The notes: generated by a model not told the origin, from the sequence alone. A stretch of DNA of 64,000 nucleotides from Flavobacterium flavigenum (GCF_027111255.2 NZ_CP114285.2:1364001-1428000), one strand, 5' to 3'. Counted from the stretch's first letter, positions 55,507 to 64,000 are shown. Program-made: numbers and translations.

Positions 55507-56586
55507 TCAATTAGTTATCCTTCTTTTCATTTTCAAAAGCTCAATTTCAATCGTTGTTTTTATAGGTTGAACTTTCTCAATATTGCATTCCAGATTCATT
55601 TTTTCTATAGTATAAGTATCCGAATTTAGAAAGTAAACGGCATTATAATTTACTTTCAAATGAGCATTGCCATATAAAAAACCAAACCCAGAATCTATAT
55701 AATTCCCTTTTTGCTGTACTCTAATATAACCGGTGTCATCCAAATTGGGAGCCATTTTATGTTGTACCTTAAATACAGCTTCTGTTTCTTTTTGTAATGG
55801 AAATGACAACTCTCTCTCAAATTCATAATCAGCTGTATAACCTACATGAATACCATTAAAAAAAGCCCTCAAAAAATAATCAGATCGAAGTGATATCAAT
55901 AATCTCTCTGAGCTCTCAAGCGTACATTCTACATGCTCTATATACTTTTCAACTACTTCACCTTCATAATACTCTAAAATTTCACTTTTAATTTTTCCCC
56001 AACGACTTTCAATTTCAGCATGATTATAAATATCAATCCATTTACCAAATTCGTCCACAACAATTTTTAACGGATACAAAACTTCTGCCGTTTTAGCTGC
56101 CAATCCGTCCATCATAGTATCCGGGATTTTACCGTTTATATAAATATCTGGCGCTCTGTTAATTTCAAACAAATGAAATTTATTTTTATCTGCAGCAATC
56201 CATTTCACACTAATCTGCATTTCTGTAACATCAATCCCATCTTCGCCTTCATAAGTATATTTTATCTTATAACTTTGGTCAAGTTGTTTGGGCGTAAAGG
56301 GCAATCTGTAATTTTTACCTAAACTGACTTCCCGAGGTTTTTCATCGATTATATCCGTTTTAGAAATTTCACTTTTTTCCGGAGCCAAAATCAAAAACTC
56401 TAAATGTCTTTTAAAATCGGCTTCGATCAGATCAGGAATATCACAATATATATTATGATATCGTCTGAGTTCACTGGCTGCGATACCAAGTTCAAGGGAA
56501 ACACTCTCCAGCGTGTCTCCTTTTTTAACTTTATAAGTACGATGTTTGCCGTGATATGAAACTTCTGCTTCTTCTATATAATACAT
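55507..56586 (-). CDS. T6SS-locus protein with N-terminal LysM domain
   Basis: The 359-residue protein has no signal peptide. A LysM-like motif lies near the N-terminus (YKVKKGDTLESVSLELGIAA, residues 18-37, and RYHNI). A beta-rich domain follows, with IKYTYEGEDGIDVTEMQI, then repeated YxxDYxF-type strands. LysM proteins of this type occur in T6SSiii and related phage-tail loci, where the cytosolic LysM links spike and baseplate (as in gp53-like hubs). Its exact role is inferred. It lies between tssN and the PAAR-like gene. Confidence 0.7.
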   Translation of the reverse strand: MYYIEEAEVSYHGKHRTYKVKKGDTLESVSLELGIAASELRRYHNIYCDIPDLIEADFKRHLEFLILAPEKSEISKTDIIDEKPREVSLGKNYRLPFTPKQLDQSYKIKYTYEGEDGIDVTEMQISVKWIAADKNKFHLFEINRAPDIYINGKIPDTMMDGLAAKTAEVLYPLKIVVDEFGKWIDIYNHAEIESRWGKIKSEILEYYEGEVVEKYIEHVECTLESSERLLISLRSDYFLRAFFNGIHVGYTADYEFERELSFPLQKETEAVFKVQHKMAPNLDDTGYIRVQQKGNYIDSGFGFLYGNAHLKVNYNAVYFLNSDTYTIEKMNLECNIEKVQPIKTTIEIELLKMKRRITN

Positions 56587-56610
56587 TGGTTTAGGTATAG
56601 CTAAATTTTA

Positions 56611-57561
56611 TCAATTCATTCCCGCATTTGCACCGTATACAAATTCAGGTTCTTCTGTTTTATCTTTTTTGGTTATTTCAACCTTTTTTTCTTTTTGTCT
56701 TTTACAGATGATAACCGAGTTTTCTGTTATACCATTCATTCCTAATGTATATTTAGCATCTACATATCTGGCTGCCTGATACCATTTTGGCTGAAGAAAA
56801 AATACCCAGTTGCAATTTTCTCCTTTATATTTCAATTGTATCTTACTCTCGGGATTATGTTTATTATAGCCCGTAACGGTATGGTAAAACAAAGCGCCAA
56901 AATCAATTCTTACCGGTCCTTTTGACCTAAGGGAAGTGTAGGTTTCACTCTCAGCATCTTTTTGAATCAATAAAGTAATCAGTAAAAGGTCTTTCATTTC
57001 GACATTCTCTATAACCGGAAACGGGTTTTCTCTTTCCGGAATTTTCCAGGTAACATATTCTTTTGGAGGTATCTGCAGCATATAATTGAACACCGCATAA
57101 ACTCCGGTAGGAACTATAAATACAAGAAAATGTGAGCACATTAAAAAAGTAAGTCCAATACCGCTTAATGCTGTATAAATAATAATGAACAATACACTTG
57201 AATAAAGCATAATCAAACATGAAAACAGTAATTCATTAGCAACCAGCTTTTGATTAAATTCATTAAAATAAATGCGGTACAAGTAAACATGAAGCGTTCC
57301 GAATAGTAAAGAGGCGATCTGATAAAAAAGAAACTCATCTGATACTTCAGTAAATAATTTGTTGTAGCCTAAAAATGCTACCAATGCATAAATGAGCACC
57401 GCTGAAAAAATATAGATATAAAATTTCTTTTTATATTTTACTGCAAATTCTTTCACTTTATCACTAAAAACCATTGTAAGTAAAACACTAACGGCTATAA
57501 TAACAACCAAAAATACAATGAGCCTGACGTCAATAAGGGCTCCTAAATGCTTTTTTACCAT
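56611..57561 (-). CDS. tssN: T6SSiii membrane protein TssN
   Basis: The 316-residue protein has five membrane helices in the first 165 residues (VRLIVFLVVIIAVSVLLTMV, YIYIFSAVLIYALVAFLGY, FYQIASLLFGTLHVYLY, CLIMLYSSVLFIIIYTALSG and FLVFIVPTGVYAVFNYML). A cytosolic domain of about 150 residues follows, including DLLLITLLIQKDAES and WVFFLQPKWYQAARYVDAKY. This matches TssN, found only in Bacteroidota T6SS, which takes the place of TssL/TssM. It is 2 bp after tssG. Confidence 0.82.
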   Translation of the reverse strand: MVKKHLGALIDVRLIVFLVVIIAVSVLLTMVFSDKVKEFAVKYKKKFYIYIFSAVLIYALVAFLGYNKLFTEVSDEFLFYQIASLLFGTLHVYLYRIYFNEFNQKLVANELLFSCLIMLYSSVLFIIIYTALSGIGLTFLMCSHFLVFIVPTGVYAVFNYMLQIPPKEYVTWKIPERENPFPVIENVEMKDLLLITLLIQKDAESETYTSLRSKGPVRIDFGALFYHTVTGYNKHNPESKIQLKYKGENCNWVFFLQPKWYQAARYVDAKYTLGMNGITENSVIICKRQKEKKVEITKKDKTEEPEFVYGANAGMN

Positions 57562-57563
57562 TT

Positions 57564-58490
57564 CTAAAGTCGTGTTGTATAGCCCAACACAGGCTCATTA
57601 TTAAAATTAAACTTTTCTATTTCGTTGTTTATCAACAAGACTATCTTAATCTCTACTTCCATCGGAAAAAAATGTTCACAAAAGCAGTCTATAAACTTTT
57701 TTATATCTCCTTCATTAATATAATTATGAAAGGGTTTGTTAACAATCGGTCCAATTTCTATGGTTACATTCATAGAATAATCGGTATAATTTTTTCCACT
57801 GATAAAATCGACCCCTAATCTGTTTTCTCCTAATACAATCTGCTCTCCTTCTTCACTAAGCTCCTTTGATGTTGTCGTTTCAAAAGTTACCTTTTCTTCA
57901 ATAATTGTTGATAAACATTTACAAGCCAAATCAATATCGCCAACAATTTTATACGCATAAGGCAAAAGCCTGATAAATTTTGAAACCAATACTGCCGGAT
58001 AAATATGCGGCAGCCCCCAAAAATCATAGAAAAACTCTAGCGACTTACCCGAATTGAGTTTGTATAAAAAATCTCTTTCAACACCTTCAATTTTGGTTTT
58101 GTAATGAAAAATTTCATTCTCAAAAGGACTAAAAAAATTACGTGCTTCGGCTTCCTGCTTTTTCTGGTGTTTATGCTCCCTGATCATCTGCTGGACAGAT
58201 TTATCAGCGTTGTTCTCTTTTAAACTGTGTATATACCCTTCCGGCAGCGTATCATAAATACTATCCCTGGACAAGAGTATAGTGAGATATTCGCGTTTAT
58301 CGTAATTATCATCTTTAATACCTGCCCCTAAAATATCACTTCTGAAAGCTCGTGAAAACTGCCCCTGATTAGAAATCATAATTTCATCCTGAGCAACAGC
58401 AGTATTCTCCAAAAGCTCATTAGCGATTACTTCAGCCCTTATGTCGTCTGAAATATTCTCTATTTCCCGAACAAGATCTTCAAGATTCAT
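57564..58490 (-). CDS. tssG: T6SS baseplate protein TssG
   Basis: I prefer the ATG at 58490 (MNLEDLVREIENISDDIRAE), one base beyond the end of the lipoprotein gene; the upstream ATG at 58514 would overlap it. The 308-residue protein matches T6SSiii TssG (YKTKIEGVERDFLYKLNSGK, FWGLPHIYPAVLVSKFIRLL, VNVTIEIGP-like strand near 255). TssG pairs with two TssF copies to form the baseplate wedge. It is within the tssG-tssN block with almost no gaps. Confidence 0.82.
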   Translation of the reverse strand: MNLEDLVREIENISDDIRAEVIANELLENTAVAQDEIMISNQGQFSRAFRSDILGAGIKDDNYDKREYLTILLSRDSIYDTLPEGYIHSLKENNADKSVQQMIREHKHQKKQEAEARNFFSPFENEIFHYKTKIEGVERDFLYKLNSGKSLEFFYDFWGLPHIYPAVLVSKFIRLLPYAYKIVGDIDLACKCLSTIIEEKVTFETTTSKELSEEGEQIVLGENRLGVDFISGKNYTDYSMNVTIEIGPIVNKPFHNYINEGDIKKFIDCFCEHFFPMEVEIKIVLLINNEIEKFNFNNEPVLGYTTRL

Positions 58491-58491
58491 A

Positions 58492-59133
58492 TTATTTTTT
58501 CTTTGTGTCCTCATTGATTCTTCCTGCTCCTATGTATCGCAACTGAAAATATTCGTCGTTAAAATTATAAATCGCCATTCCCTTGCTTGTACATGCCAAA
58601 ATCCTGTCATTATGGAGGTATATCCCAACATCTGAAATTGGATGATCCTTATCGTATCTGAAAAAAACCAAATCTCCTTCTGCCAAAAAGCTTCTTCCGG
58701 TAAAAATCTGTATTGATTTTGATTTCCACATACCGGCAGGATCTTTAGGAAGCGTAACTTTATAAACTTCACTGTAGAGTGACTGAACGAAATAAGAACA
58801 GTCAACACCTGTGCTGGAAAAGCTTTTTTCTTTATAAGGCGTATTCACCCAGGGATCTATGTATGAATATAATTTGTAATTCGTAATCTTGTTTGGTATT
58901 ACACCCAGCACTATAGAATATTTCTCTTTTAAAGCCAGAGTGGCATCACTTAAATTCTCTGAATTATCATTTACAACTGTTTTATTGCTCAAACCTGAAT
59001 CCTCCATTTTAGCCTGCTTTTTCAATGTTTCCAAAGAATAATCATATTTGAAAGGAACCTGAGCAATATATTTCTTACTACTGCATCCTATACCAAAGAG
59101 CATAATGAGCACTAATACAATTGTTTTATTCAT
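58492..59133 (-). CDS. T6SSiii lipoprotein with NlpC/P60-like fold lacking catalytic histidine
   Basis: The ATG at 59133 gives a lipoprotein signal MNKTIVLVLIMLFGIGC with Cys17. The mature part has an NlpC/P60-like fold (PYKEKSFSSTGVDCSYFVQS, then AEGDLVFFRYDKD and DVGIYLHNDRILACTSKG). The nucleophile Cys112 is present, but the position of the catalytic His (HVGIY in active members) is Asp168, and the following His (fvHAS) is Ala180. It is probably a structural peptidoglycan- or envelope-binding part, a candidate for the T6SSiii lipoprotein TssQ. It is the first gene of the minus-strand operon. Confidence 0.72.
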   Translation of the reverse strand: MNKTIVLVLIMLFGIGCSSKKYIAQVPFKYDYSLETLKKQAKMEDSGLSNKTVVNDNSENLSDATLALKEKYSIVLGVIPNKITNYKLYSYIDPWVNTPYKEKSFSSTGVDCSYFVQSLYSEVYKVTLPKDPAGMWKSKSIQIFTGRSFLAEGDLVFFRYDKDHPISDVGIYLHNDRILACTSKGMAIYNFNDEYFQLRYIGAGRINEDTKKK

Positions 59134-59291
59134 AAAAAAATACTTATTGTTATGCCATGTAATTGATGGCAATGATAAAATCATCTTTAACTTATTAATC
59201 TTTTCGGATCAGGAACTGACTGAAGTGGTATTTGTCAGTTGATATGTTTTTTTTACTCGTGAAATAATTCCTTTCACAAATATTGAGGTCG

Positions 59292-59299
59292 CAAACCTA
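59292..59299 (-). promoter_or_regulatory. Candidate -7 promoter box, minus-strand T6SS operon
   Basis: Reads TAGGTTTG on the minus strand (TAnnTTTG), about 160 bp upstream of the first minus-strand gene. It lies in the 305-bp divergent region (59134-59438), which holds no gene. No clear -33 element is visible. Confidence 0.35.
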
Positions 59300-59378
59300 A
59301 GAAATTATTTTGTAAGAATTGTTATGAAATTTATAAAAATTTACGGTAATTTTTTTACAATTTTAAAATAATAAAAAC

Positions 59379-59386
59379 TATTTTTG
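59379..59386 (+). promoter_or_regulatory. Candidate -7 promoter box, plus-strand T6SS genes
   Basis: TATTTTTG matches TAnnTTTG and lies 53 bp upstream of the PKD-protein start at 59439, in AT-rich DNA between the two divergent T6SS operons. Confidence 0.45.
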
Positions 59387-59438
59387 CCAGCGTCTTTATA
59401 AAAAATATCTTACTTAATTATTAGCCCCAAAAAAAAAG

Positions 59439-60491
59439 ATGAATAAAAAAAATATCGATATCAGGGTTGTATTTTTCTTTGTGACCCTACTGTTAATTGG
59501 AATTATTGCTTTTATAATTCAATTTTTTAACCACGTTGATTGTGAAGATGTACGATTTTATGTTTTGGCAGAAAATCCAAGAACCGAGGAATCGATTGAG
59601 TTTTTTGATAAGACACCAAATGCAAAATCATGGAAATGGGATTTTGGGGATGGCTCTGAAACTGATGTAAGAAAACATACCTTTCACGTTTATAAAAGGC
59701 CTGGAAAATATCTAATTACCCTGACCATAAACGGGGAATGCATTCATAATAAAGAAATTACAATTAAAGATAAATATTTAACTGACAAAATAGGAACTCC
59801 TAAAATTATTGTTTCAAAAATTATTACTGCAGGACAGCCTACCTATTTCAATTCAGAATCTGAAGATGCTAAAACCTGGGAATGGGCTTTTGGAGAAAAT
59901 AAAGGCATTGATGACACCTCTGCTAATCCTGTGTATACCTTTTCGACACCAGGTGAAAAAACGGTTACCCTTGTTGTTAACGGAAACTTTGGTACAGTGG
60001 CAAAAAAGATTATTTACGTACATCCCAAAGTAATAAAAAAAACAAATCCGCTTAATCTGACTTCTTACGAATACGAAAAAAAAGCAGAAGCTTTTTCACT
60101 GCCAAGAGGTGCCGCAAAAAAAGATCCGCTTGAGGAAATGCTGCAATACGTGCCCGTGGCTCCTAAGACTAAAACACAAAAAGACAGCATTGTAGCAATT
60201 AAAAAAGCACCTAAAATATCTGAAGACCAATTTGAAATTTTACTGAATAAAGTGGCTGAAGGAAGCAAAGTAAAAGATGATTTTTCAGAATATTTATGCG
60301 ATGATTTAGACATTCCAATTGTAAAAAATGATAGTGATTTATTGACATTTTCTCAACTATGTGCCTCCATTAAAGGAAAAAAAATCAGAATCGAATCTAT
60401 TCGTCTTAACAAAGACAAACAAAATAATTGCATCAAAGGATTAAACATTAGTTATAAAGTAAAAAAATACCTGATCTGGTCTAAAGATTAA
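59439..60491 (+). CDS. PKD-domain membrane-anchored T6SSiii protein (TssP candidate)
   Basis: The 350-residue protein has one N-terminal membrane helix (VVFFFVTLLLIGIIAFIIQF, about 10-29) and two PKD-like beta sandwiches in the periplasm: SWKWDFGDGSETDVRKHTFH (about 67-86) and TWEWAFGENKG with NPVYTFSTPGEKTVTLVV (about 147-185). A C-terminal domain of about 150 residues follows. A single-pass PKD protein upstream of clpV fits the periplasmic protein TssP of Bacteroidota systems. The assignment rests on context and topology. It is 6 bp before clpV. Confidence 0.65.
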   Translation: MNKKNIDIRVVFFFVTLLLIGIIAFIIQFFNHVDCEDVRFYVLAENPRTEESIEFFDKTPNAKSWKWDFGDGSETDVRKHTFHVYKRPGKYLITLTINGECIHNKEITIKDKYLTDKIGTPKIIVSKIITAGQPTYFNSESEDAKTWEWAFGENKGIDDTSANPVYTFSTPGEKTVTLVVNGNFGTVAKKIIYVHPKVIKKTNPLNLTSYEYEKKAEAFSLPRGAAKKDPLEEMLQYVPVAPKTKTQKDSIVAIKKAPKISEDQFEILLNKVAEGSKVKDDFSEYLCDDLDIPIVKNDSDLLTFSQLCASIKGKKIRIESIRLNKDKQNNCIKGLNISYKVKKYLIWSKD

Positions 60492-60497
60492 ATAAGG

Positions 60498-62951
60498 ATG
60501 GAAGAAAAAAATATTTTCAGTACAGAATTACTCAGTGCATTTGAAATTGCTAAAAAAATTGCTAAAAACAATTCAAATAAATTTTACTCTGCATCACATT
60601 TGCTAAAAGCCATCCTGAATCGGGATTTATCTCTATTAAAACGTCTTGAGGCTACAGGCAAGGATGTTTACTATCTTGATGAATGGGCTGAAGTCCGTAT
60701 GGAGGATGAGCCAAAAACAACAAATATTTCCGATGCTGAACCAAGTGATCTGATTGATGAAATTATAAAAGAAGCAGAATCGGTAAGTGTAATTTTAAGT
60801 GAAGATGAAATTAGTCTTTATGCAATATTAGTCGCTTTGAGTTCTCCGGGAGTTGGTTTTAATTTCGACCAAATGAAGACCTATCCTATTTCCCGAAACG
60901 AATTATTAGAAAATCTTGCAATAGCTGAACCTAACGTTAATAATACTCATCAGGAAGTAAAAAAAGGTTTCCTGAGTAAATATTGCATCCACAAAAATTC
61001 TGAAAAAAAGAAAAGGATTTTGGCGATTGGCCGCGAAACAGAGTTAAATACAATGAAGGAAATCCTGTGCCGATTTTCTAAGCCTAATATTTTATTAATT
61101 GGCGACAGAGGTATCGGAAAATCAATTTTAATCGATACACTTGTTCAAAATGTAATTACAAATCAGGTACCTGAGGTATTAAGTAAAGTGCAGCTTTTTG
61201 AACTGGATTTATCCACACTAATTGCGGGTGCATCTTACAAAGGCGAAATCGAAGACCGGTTAAAAAATTGTATCCAGGAATTAAAACAATTTCCTAAAGC
61301 AATATTAATTATCGAAGAAATCCATACTTTACTGGATAAAAACGGAGGCGACTCAGGTGTATCTAACGTTTTGAAGGGCGAATTATCAAAAGGATTAAAT
61401 ATCATTGCCACTTCTACTATTGAAGAATATTCCAAGAGAATTGAAAAAGAACAGGGACTTTCAGGAATGTTTGAAATTGTAAAATTAGAAGAATCTAATG
61501 ATGAAACGTTATTCCGAATGATTCGCGAATCGATAAAACCCTATCAGGAGCATCATAAAATTCAAATTGATAACGAGACCATTACAGAATCAATCCGATT
61601 ATCAAAAAGGTATTTAAAAGAGAAAAGCCTGCCGGAATCTGCCATAAACCTTATTGATCATACGATGTCCGTTTTAAAGACATCAGGTGAAACTTATTTA
61701 AAAGAAAAGCAATCCCTTTTGGATAAATTATCGCTTTTAAAACAGAATAAAAATGAGTTACCTGAAGATGAGTTACTAAAAGAATACAAATGGTTTCTTT
61801 CAGATTTGATTAGTAAAACAACATTTTTAATGATTGCAGATGATGAAAATGAACCACAAACTTTTCAAACTTCTGAAACTATCCTTAAACATATTGAAAA
61901 CCTTATCAATATTCTTGAAGAGAGAGCACTTGATAAACGTATTCATATCGAAGCTTTTGATTTATCACTTATAATTGCTCAAAAAACAGGTATCCCTGCT
62001 GGGAAACTTAAAGAAGAGGAAAAACAAAAGCTGAATACTATCGAAGATGTTTTAAACCGCAGGGTAATTGGTCAGGACCATTGCATTGCAACAGTTGCAG
62101 GATCAATTTTAGAATCAAGATCCGGATTAAGCAAAGCAGGTCAGCCTATTGCTTCTTTCTTTTTCTTAGGGCCAACTGGAACAGGAAAAACAGAACTAGC
62201 CAAAAGTCTGGCTGAGTTTCTTTTTCAGGATGAAAATGCGATTATCCGTTTTGACATGTCTGAATTTAAAGAAGAACATTCAGCAGCCTTGCTTTATGGA
62301 GCACCTCCGGGATATGTAGGTTATGAAGAAGGCGGACTATTGGTAAATAAAATCAGACAAAAACCGTATTCTATTGTTTTATTTGATGAAATCGAAAAAG
62401 CACATGCCTCTGTTTATGATGTATTCCTTCAAATTATGGACGAAGGAAAATTACATGACCGACTTGGAAAAGAAGGCGATTTTTCTAATGCTATTATTCT
62501 TTTTACTTCAAACATTGGGTCAGATCATATTGTAGAAACCTTCAATAATGGTCAGATTCCGGGTTCATCTTCGCTAATGGAAATCATGGCAAATTATTTT
62601 AGACCCGAATTTTTAGGACGTTTGACAGAAATTGTACCTTTTGCGCCTATCAGCAAAGAAAATGCATTAAAAATATTTGAGATCCACCTCAAAAAAGAGT
62701 TTTCTGATTTACTCCAAAATATGAAAATCGAAGTTGAAATTCCAATGGAAACCAAACTTCATCTTGCAGAAAATGGGTATAATGCCAAATATGGTGCAAG
62801 ACCTATAAAAAGTATCATTAGAAGTCATTTGCGAAGACCTTTGGCTAAGAAAATAATTTCGGGTGAAGTTAAAGATGGTGATAAAATGATTGTTACTGTA
62901 GAAAATGAGGAACTAAAATGGATAAAGGAGAATGTTTTAACTACACTTTAA
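60498..62951 (+). CDS. clpV: T6SS ATPase ClpV (TssH)
   Basis: The 817-residue AAA+ protein has an N-terminal Clp repeat (LLSAFEIAKKIAKNNSNKFY, SASHLLKAIL), D1 with Walker A GDRGIGKS (202-209) and a changed Walker B (IIEEIH, E273-E274 instead of DE), and D2 with GPTGTGKT (558-565) and VLFDEIEKAH (D630-E631). The VIGQDHCIATVAG and GYVGYEEGG motifs are typical. It disassembles the contracted TssB/TssC sheath. The gene is transcribed divergently from the rest of the T6SS operon. Confidence 0.9.
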   Translation: MEEKNIFSTELLSAFEIAKKIAKNNSNKFYSASHLLKAILNRDLSLLKRLEATGKDVYYLDEWAEVRMEDEPKTTNISDAEPSDLIDEIIKEAESVSVILSEDEISLYAILVALSSPGVGFNFDQMKTYPISRNELLENLAIAEPNVNNTHQEVKKGFLSKYCIHKNSEKKKRILAIGRETELNTMKEILCRFSKPNILLIGDRGIGKSILIDTLVQNVITNQVPEVLSKVQLFELDLSTLIAGASYKGEIEDRLKNCIQELKQFPKAILIIEEIHTLLDKNGGDSGVSNVLKGELSKGLNIIATSTIEEYSKRIEKEQGLSGMFEIVKLEESNDETLFRMIRESIKPYQEHHKIQIDNETITESIRLSKRYLKEKSLPESAINLIDHTMSVLKTSGETYLKEKQSLLDKLSLLKQNKNELPEDELLKEYKWFLSDLISKTTFLMIADDENEPQTFQTSETILKHIENLINILEERALDKRIHIEAFDLSLIIAQKTGIPAGKLKEEEKQKLNTIEDVLNRRVIGQDHCIATVAGSILESRSGLSKAGQPIASFFFLGPTGTGKTELAKSLAEFLFQDENAIIRFDMSEFKEEHSAALLYGAPPGYVGYEEGGLLVNKIRQKPYSIVLFDEIEKAHASVYDVFLQIMDEGKLHDRLGKEGDFSNAIILFTSNIGSDHIVETFNNGQIPGSSSLMEIMANYFRPEFLGRLTEIVPFAPISKENALKIFEIHLKKEFSDLLQNMKIEVEIPMETKLHLAENGYNAKYGARPIKSIIRSHLRRPLAKKIISGEVKDGDKMIVTVENEELKWIKENVLTTL

Positions 62952-63161
62952 ATAATTTCAAAATTGCTTATTCAATTTCTTACATGTATTAATCCTAATT
63001 GATGAGACTTAACATCCTCATTTTGAGCCAAGCGTTTAATTTATTTACAATTCATTAACTAATTTATATTGGTAAGTGATTTAGTAAAAGCCCACAAAAA
63101 GATGTAATTTCTAAAATGTACTAAAAGTTTAGAAAGTTTTATAGTTCTTGTTACCACAGTG

Positions 63162-63192
63162 AGCCCGAGATTGTCTCGGGCTTATCTTTTTA
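63162..63192. terminator. Strong terminator
   Basis: AGCCCGAGA (63162-63170), TTG loop, TCTCGGGCT (63174-63182), then ATCTTTTTATT. It has a nine-base-pair GC-rich stem and lies 210 bp after clpV. The stem is symmetric and could act on both strands, but the T-tract favours the plus strand. The rest of the 355-bp gap 62952-63306 contains nothing else I can name. Confidence 0.85.
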
Positions 63193-63306
63193 TTATTATA
63201 TCTATTATATTTGATAAATTTGGTAACAAAAGGAGTATCATCTTATAAATAACTTTGTCCTGTTCGTCTTATTTTTGAATTACTAACAATAAAAAGATGA
63301 AATTAT

Positions 63307-63486
63307 ATGAACTCCATTTTTAAAAAAAATCAGGAAGTACGCCAAGAGTTTGGCGGGCCTGTTATGAAGGTAATTGGTTTTGAACCTGAACTGATTGAAA
63401 ATATTATTACCCAATGGGAAGATGAAGAAGGGACTATTATTACCGGAAAATTTATGGAGTCTGTGCTTGTACCGGCAGCTGAGTAA
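63307..63486 (+). CDS. YodC-like (DUF2158) small protein
   Basis: This 59-residue frame from ATG 63307 to TAA 63486 encodes FKKNQEVRQEFGGPVMKVIG at its start, then QWEDEEGTIITGKFMESVLV. The pattern V...GGP.M.V, a W residue and a final F..s.L.P matches the small YodC/DUF2158 family of beta-barrel-like proteins. No function is known. The gene follows the terminator and is convergent with the S24 repressor gene (33 bp between stops). Confidence 0.75.
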   Translation: MNSIFKKNQEVRQEFGGPVMKVIGFEPELIENIITQWEDEEGTIITGKFMESVLVPAAE

Positions 63487-63518
63487 CCCGAAATAAAATT
63501 CTGCTTTACATCATCTGC

Positions 63519-64000
63519 TTAACCTTTATTCTTCCGTATTTGGTTTACTTCTCTCTTTACATCTAAAATCAATTCTTTCAGGTCCTGAATTTCATTTAAT
63601 TCCTGCTTTTTATCTGTACGCCCTATATTGCAGCGGTATTCCCAGATTTCGATAATATCTGAAAGCCTGACTTCATAATTGGGATAGAAATTATTGTCTG
63701 ATTCTAACACCAAAGCATTTTTTTTATTTTTATTGAGACGTTTGTACACCATCCCTTCATTTTTAGTAATGAGTATATACGTTTTGCCATCCTGCACATC
63801 TCCCAGCCTTTCTACATAACGTCCTACAATAATACTTCCGTCTTCGTGCGGCGGCATTGAATCTCCTTCGACAGGAAAGCCTCTGTGTTTGCCTGGCCCG
63901 AGAAAAGGAAGCGAAATCTGCTGAAGGCTTTCAATATATTCCGGGTCTGCGTATCCATTAAGATAGCCTGCTTTTACTTTTTGCGTTACGATTTCGATAA
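63519..64000 (-). CDS. S24/LexA-like repressor, C-terminal part (5' end beyond the window)
   Basis: The frame is open to the right edge. The visible 160 residues include GKHRGFPVEGDSMPPHEDGS, where GDSM carries the catalytic serine of S24 peptidases, and ITKNEGMVYKRLNK with the matching lysine. A Lys/Glu-rich coiled-coil tail ends the protein. The N-terminal half, expected to be a helix-turn-helix of the XRE type, lies outside. Such proteins are SOS-like or phage-like self-cleaving repressors. An internal ATG (63857) is not the start. Confidence 0.8.
   Translation of the reverse strand, partial: IEIVTQKVKAGYLNGYADPEYIESLQQISLPFLGPGKHRGFPVEGDSMPPHEDGSIIVGRYVERLGDVQDGKTYILITKNEGMVYKRLNKNKKNALVLESDNNFYPNYEVRLSDIIEIWEYRCNIGRTDKKQELNEIQDLKELILDVKREVNQIRKNKG

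Noticed and set aside
63162..63192. attC or small RNA gene at the GC-rich hairpin
   Set aside because: A short perfect stem followed by a T-run is a plain terminator.

Overview
The window looks like chromosomal DNA from a Flavobacterium-type member of the Bacteroidota. Supporting signs are the low GC content, near-absence of Shine-Dalgarno sequences, TAnnTTTG-type promoter boxes, and a Bacteroidota-specific type VI secretion system (T6SS subtype iii, with TssN and TssO proteins). No rRNA, tRNA or CRISPR array was seen.

Region 1 (1 to about 9.2 kb) is a mobile gene array. Small genes, all on the plus strand, are separated by repeats of about 130 bp that fold into long imperfect hairpins. Each repeat begins with an NNNNAAC box and ends with a GTTNNNN box. 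The first 7-10 bases of a unit are the reverse complement of the bases that open the repeat at its own end, which is the signature expected of integron gene cassettes and their attC sites. One cassette carries a fused AAA-ATPase/DUF4435 protein resembling a merged PARIS anti-phage gene. Two copies of an IS1182-family insertion sequence, apparently identical, sit at the same position in two different attC sites, inside the GTT recombination box, each with an ACGT target duplication. A third attC carries only 16 bp of the same IS end. The array ends in degraded DNA (9.2-10.2 kb). No integrase gene lies in the window.

Region 2 (10.2-34.9 kb) is ordinary chromosome. It holds an HxlR regulator divergent from a three-gene redox operon (SDR, NAD(P)H:quinone reductase, alcohol dehydrogenase-like), an alpha/beta hydrolase, DoxX and chromate-transporter genes, and a run of small stress or housekeeping genes (NTF2-like, DUF1801, MBL hydrolase, GNAT, LOG, DUF2490, a frameshifted SRPBCC gene, a 2H phosphoesterase). 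It continues with a CPA2-type antiporter, L-serine ammonia-lyase, PanB, a four-helix-bundle protein, an RluA-family pseudouridine synthase, an aldehyde dehydrogenase, a membrane protein, a large hybrid histidine kinase and a YpfJ-type metallopeptidase.

Region 3 (35.0-63.0 kb) is a T6SSiii locus: tssF, vgrG, two hcp/tssD genes, tssE, tssC, tssB, tssO, tssK, tssN and tssG on the minus strand, and a PKD-domain membrane protein (tssP candidate) plus clpV/tssH on the plus strand. Two effector-immunity modules are embedded. The first is a predicted metzincin protease behind vgrG with a lipoprotein immunity candidate. The second is a 1026-residue GH19 plus M23 peptidoglycan hydrolase behind a PAAR-like DUF4280 protein, followed by an overlapping immunity candidate. 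Each module has an orphan partner nearby (a protease C-terminal tip with a broken lipoprotein start before tssF; an M23 tip with a lipoprotein after the GH19-M23 module), which points to past effector-tip replacement. No TssJ, TssL or TssM genes are present, as expected for this subtype, and no large TssR-like gene is visible.

The right edge holds a strong terminator, a YodC-like small protein and the C-terminal part of an S24/LexA-type repressor.
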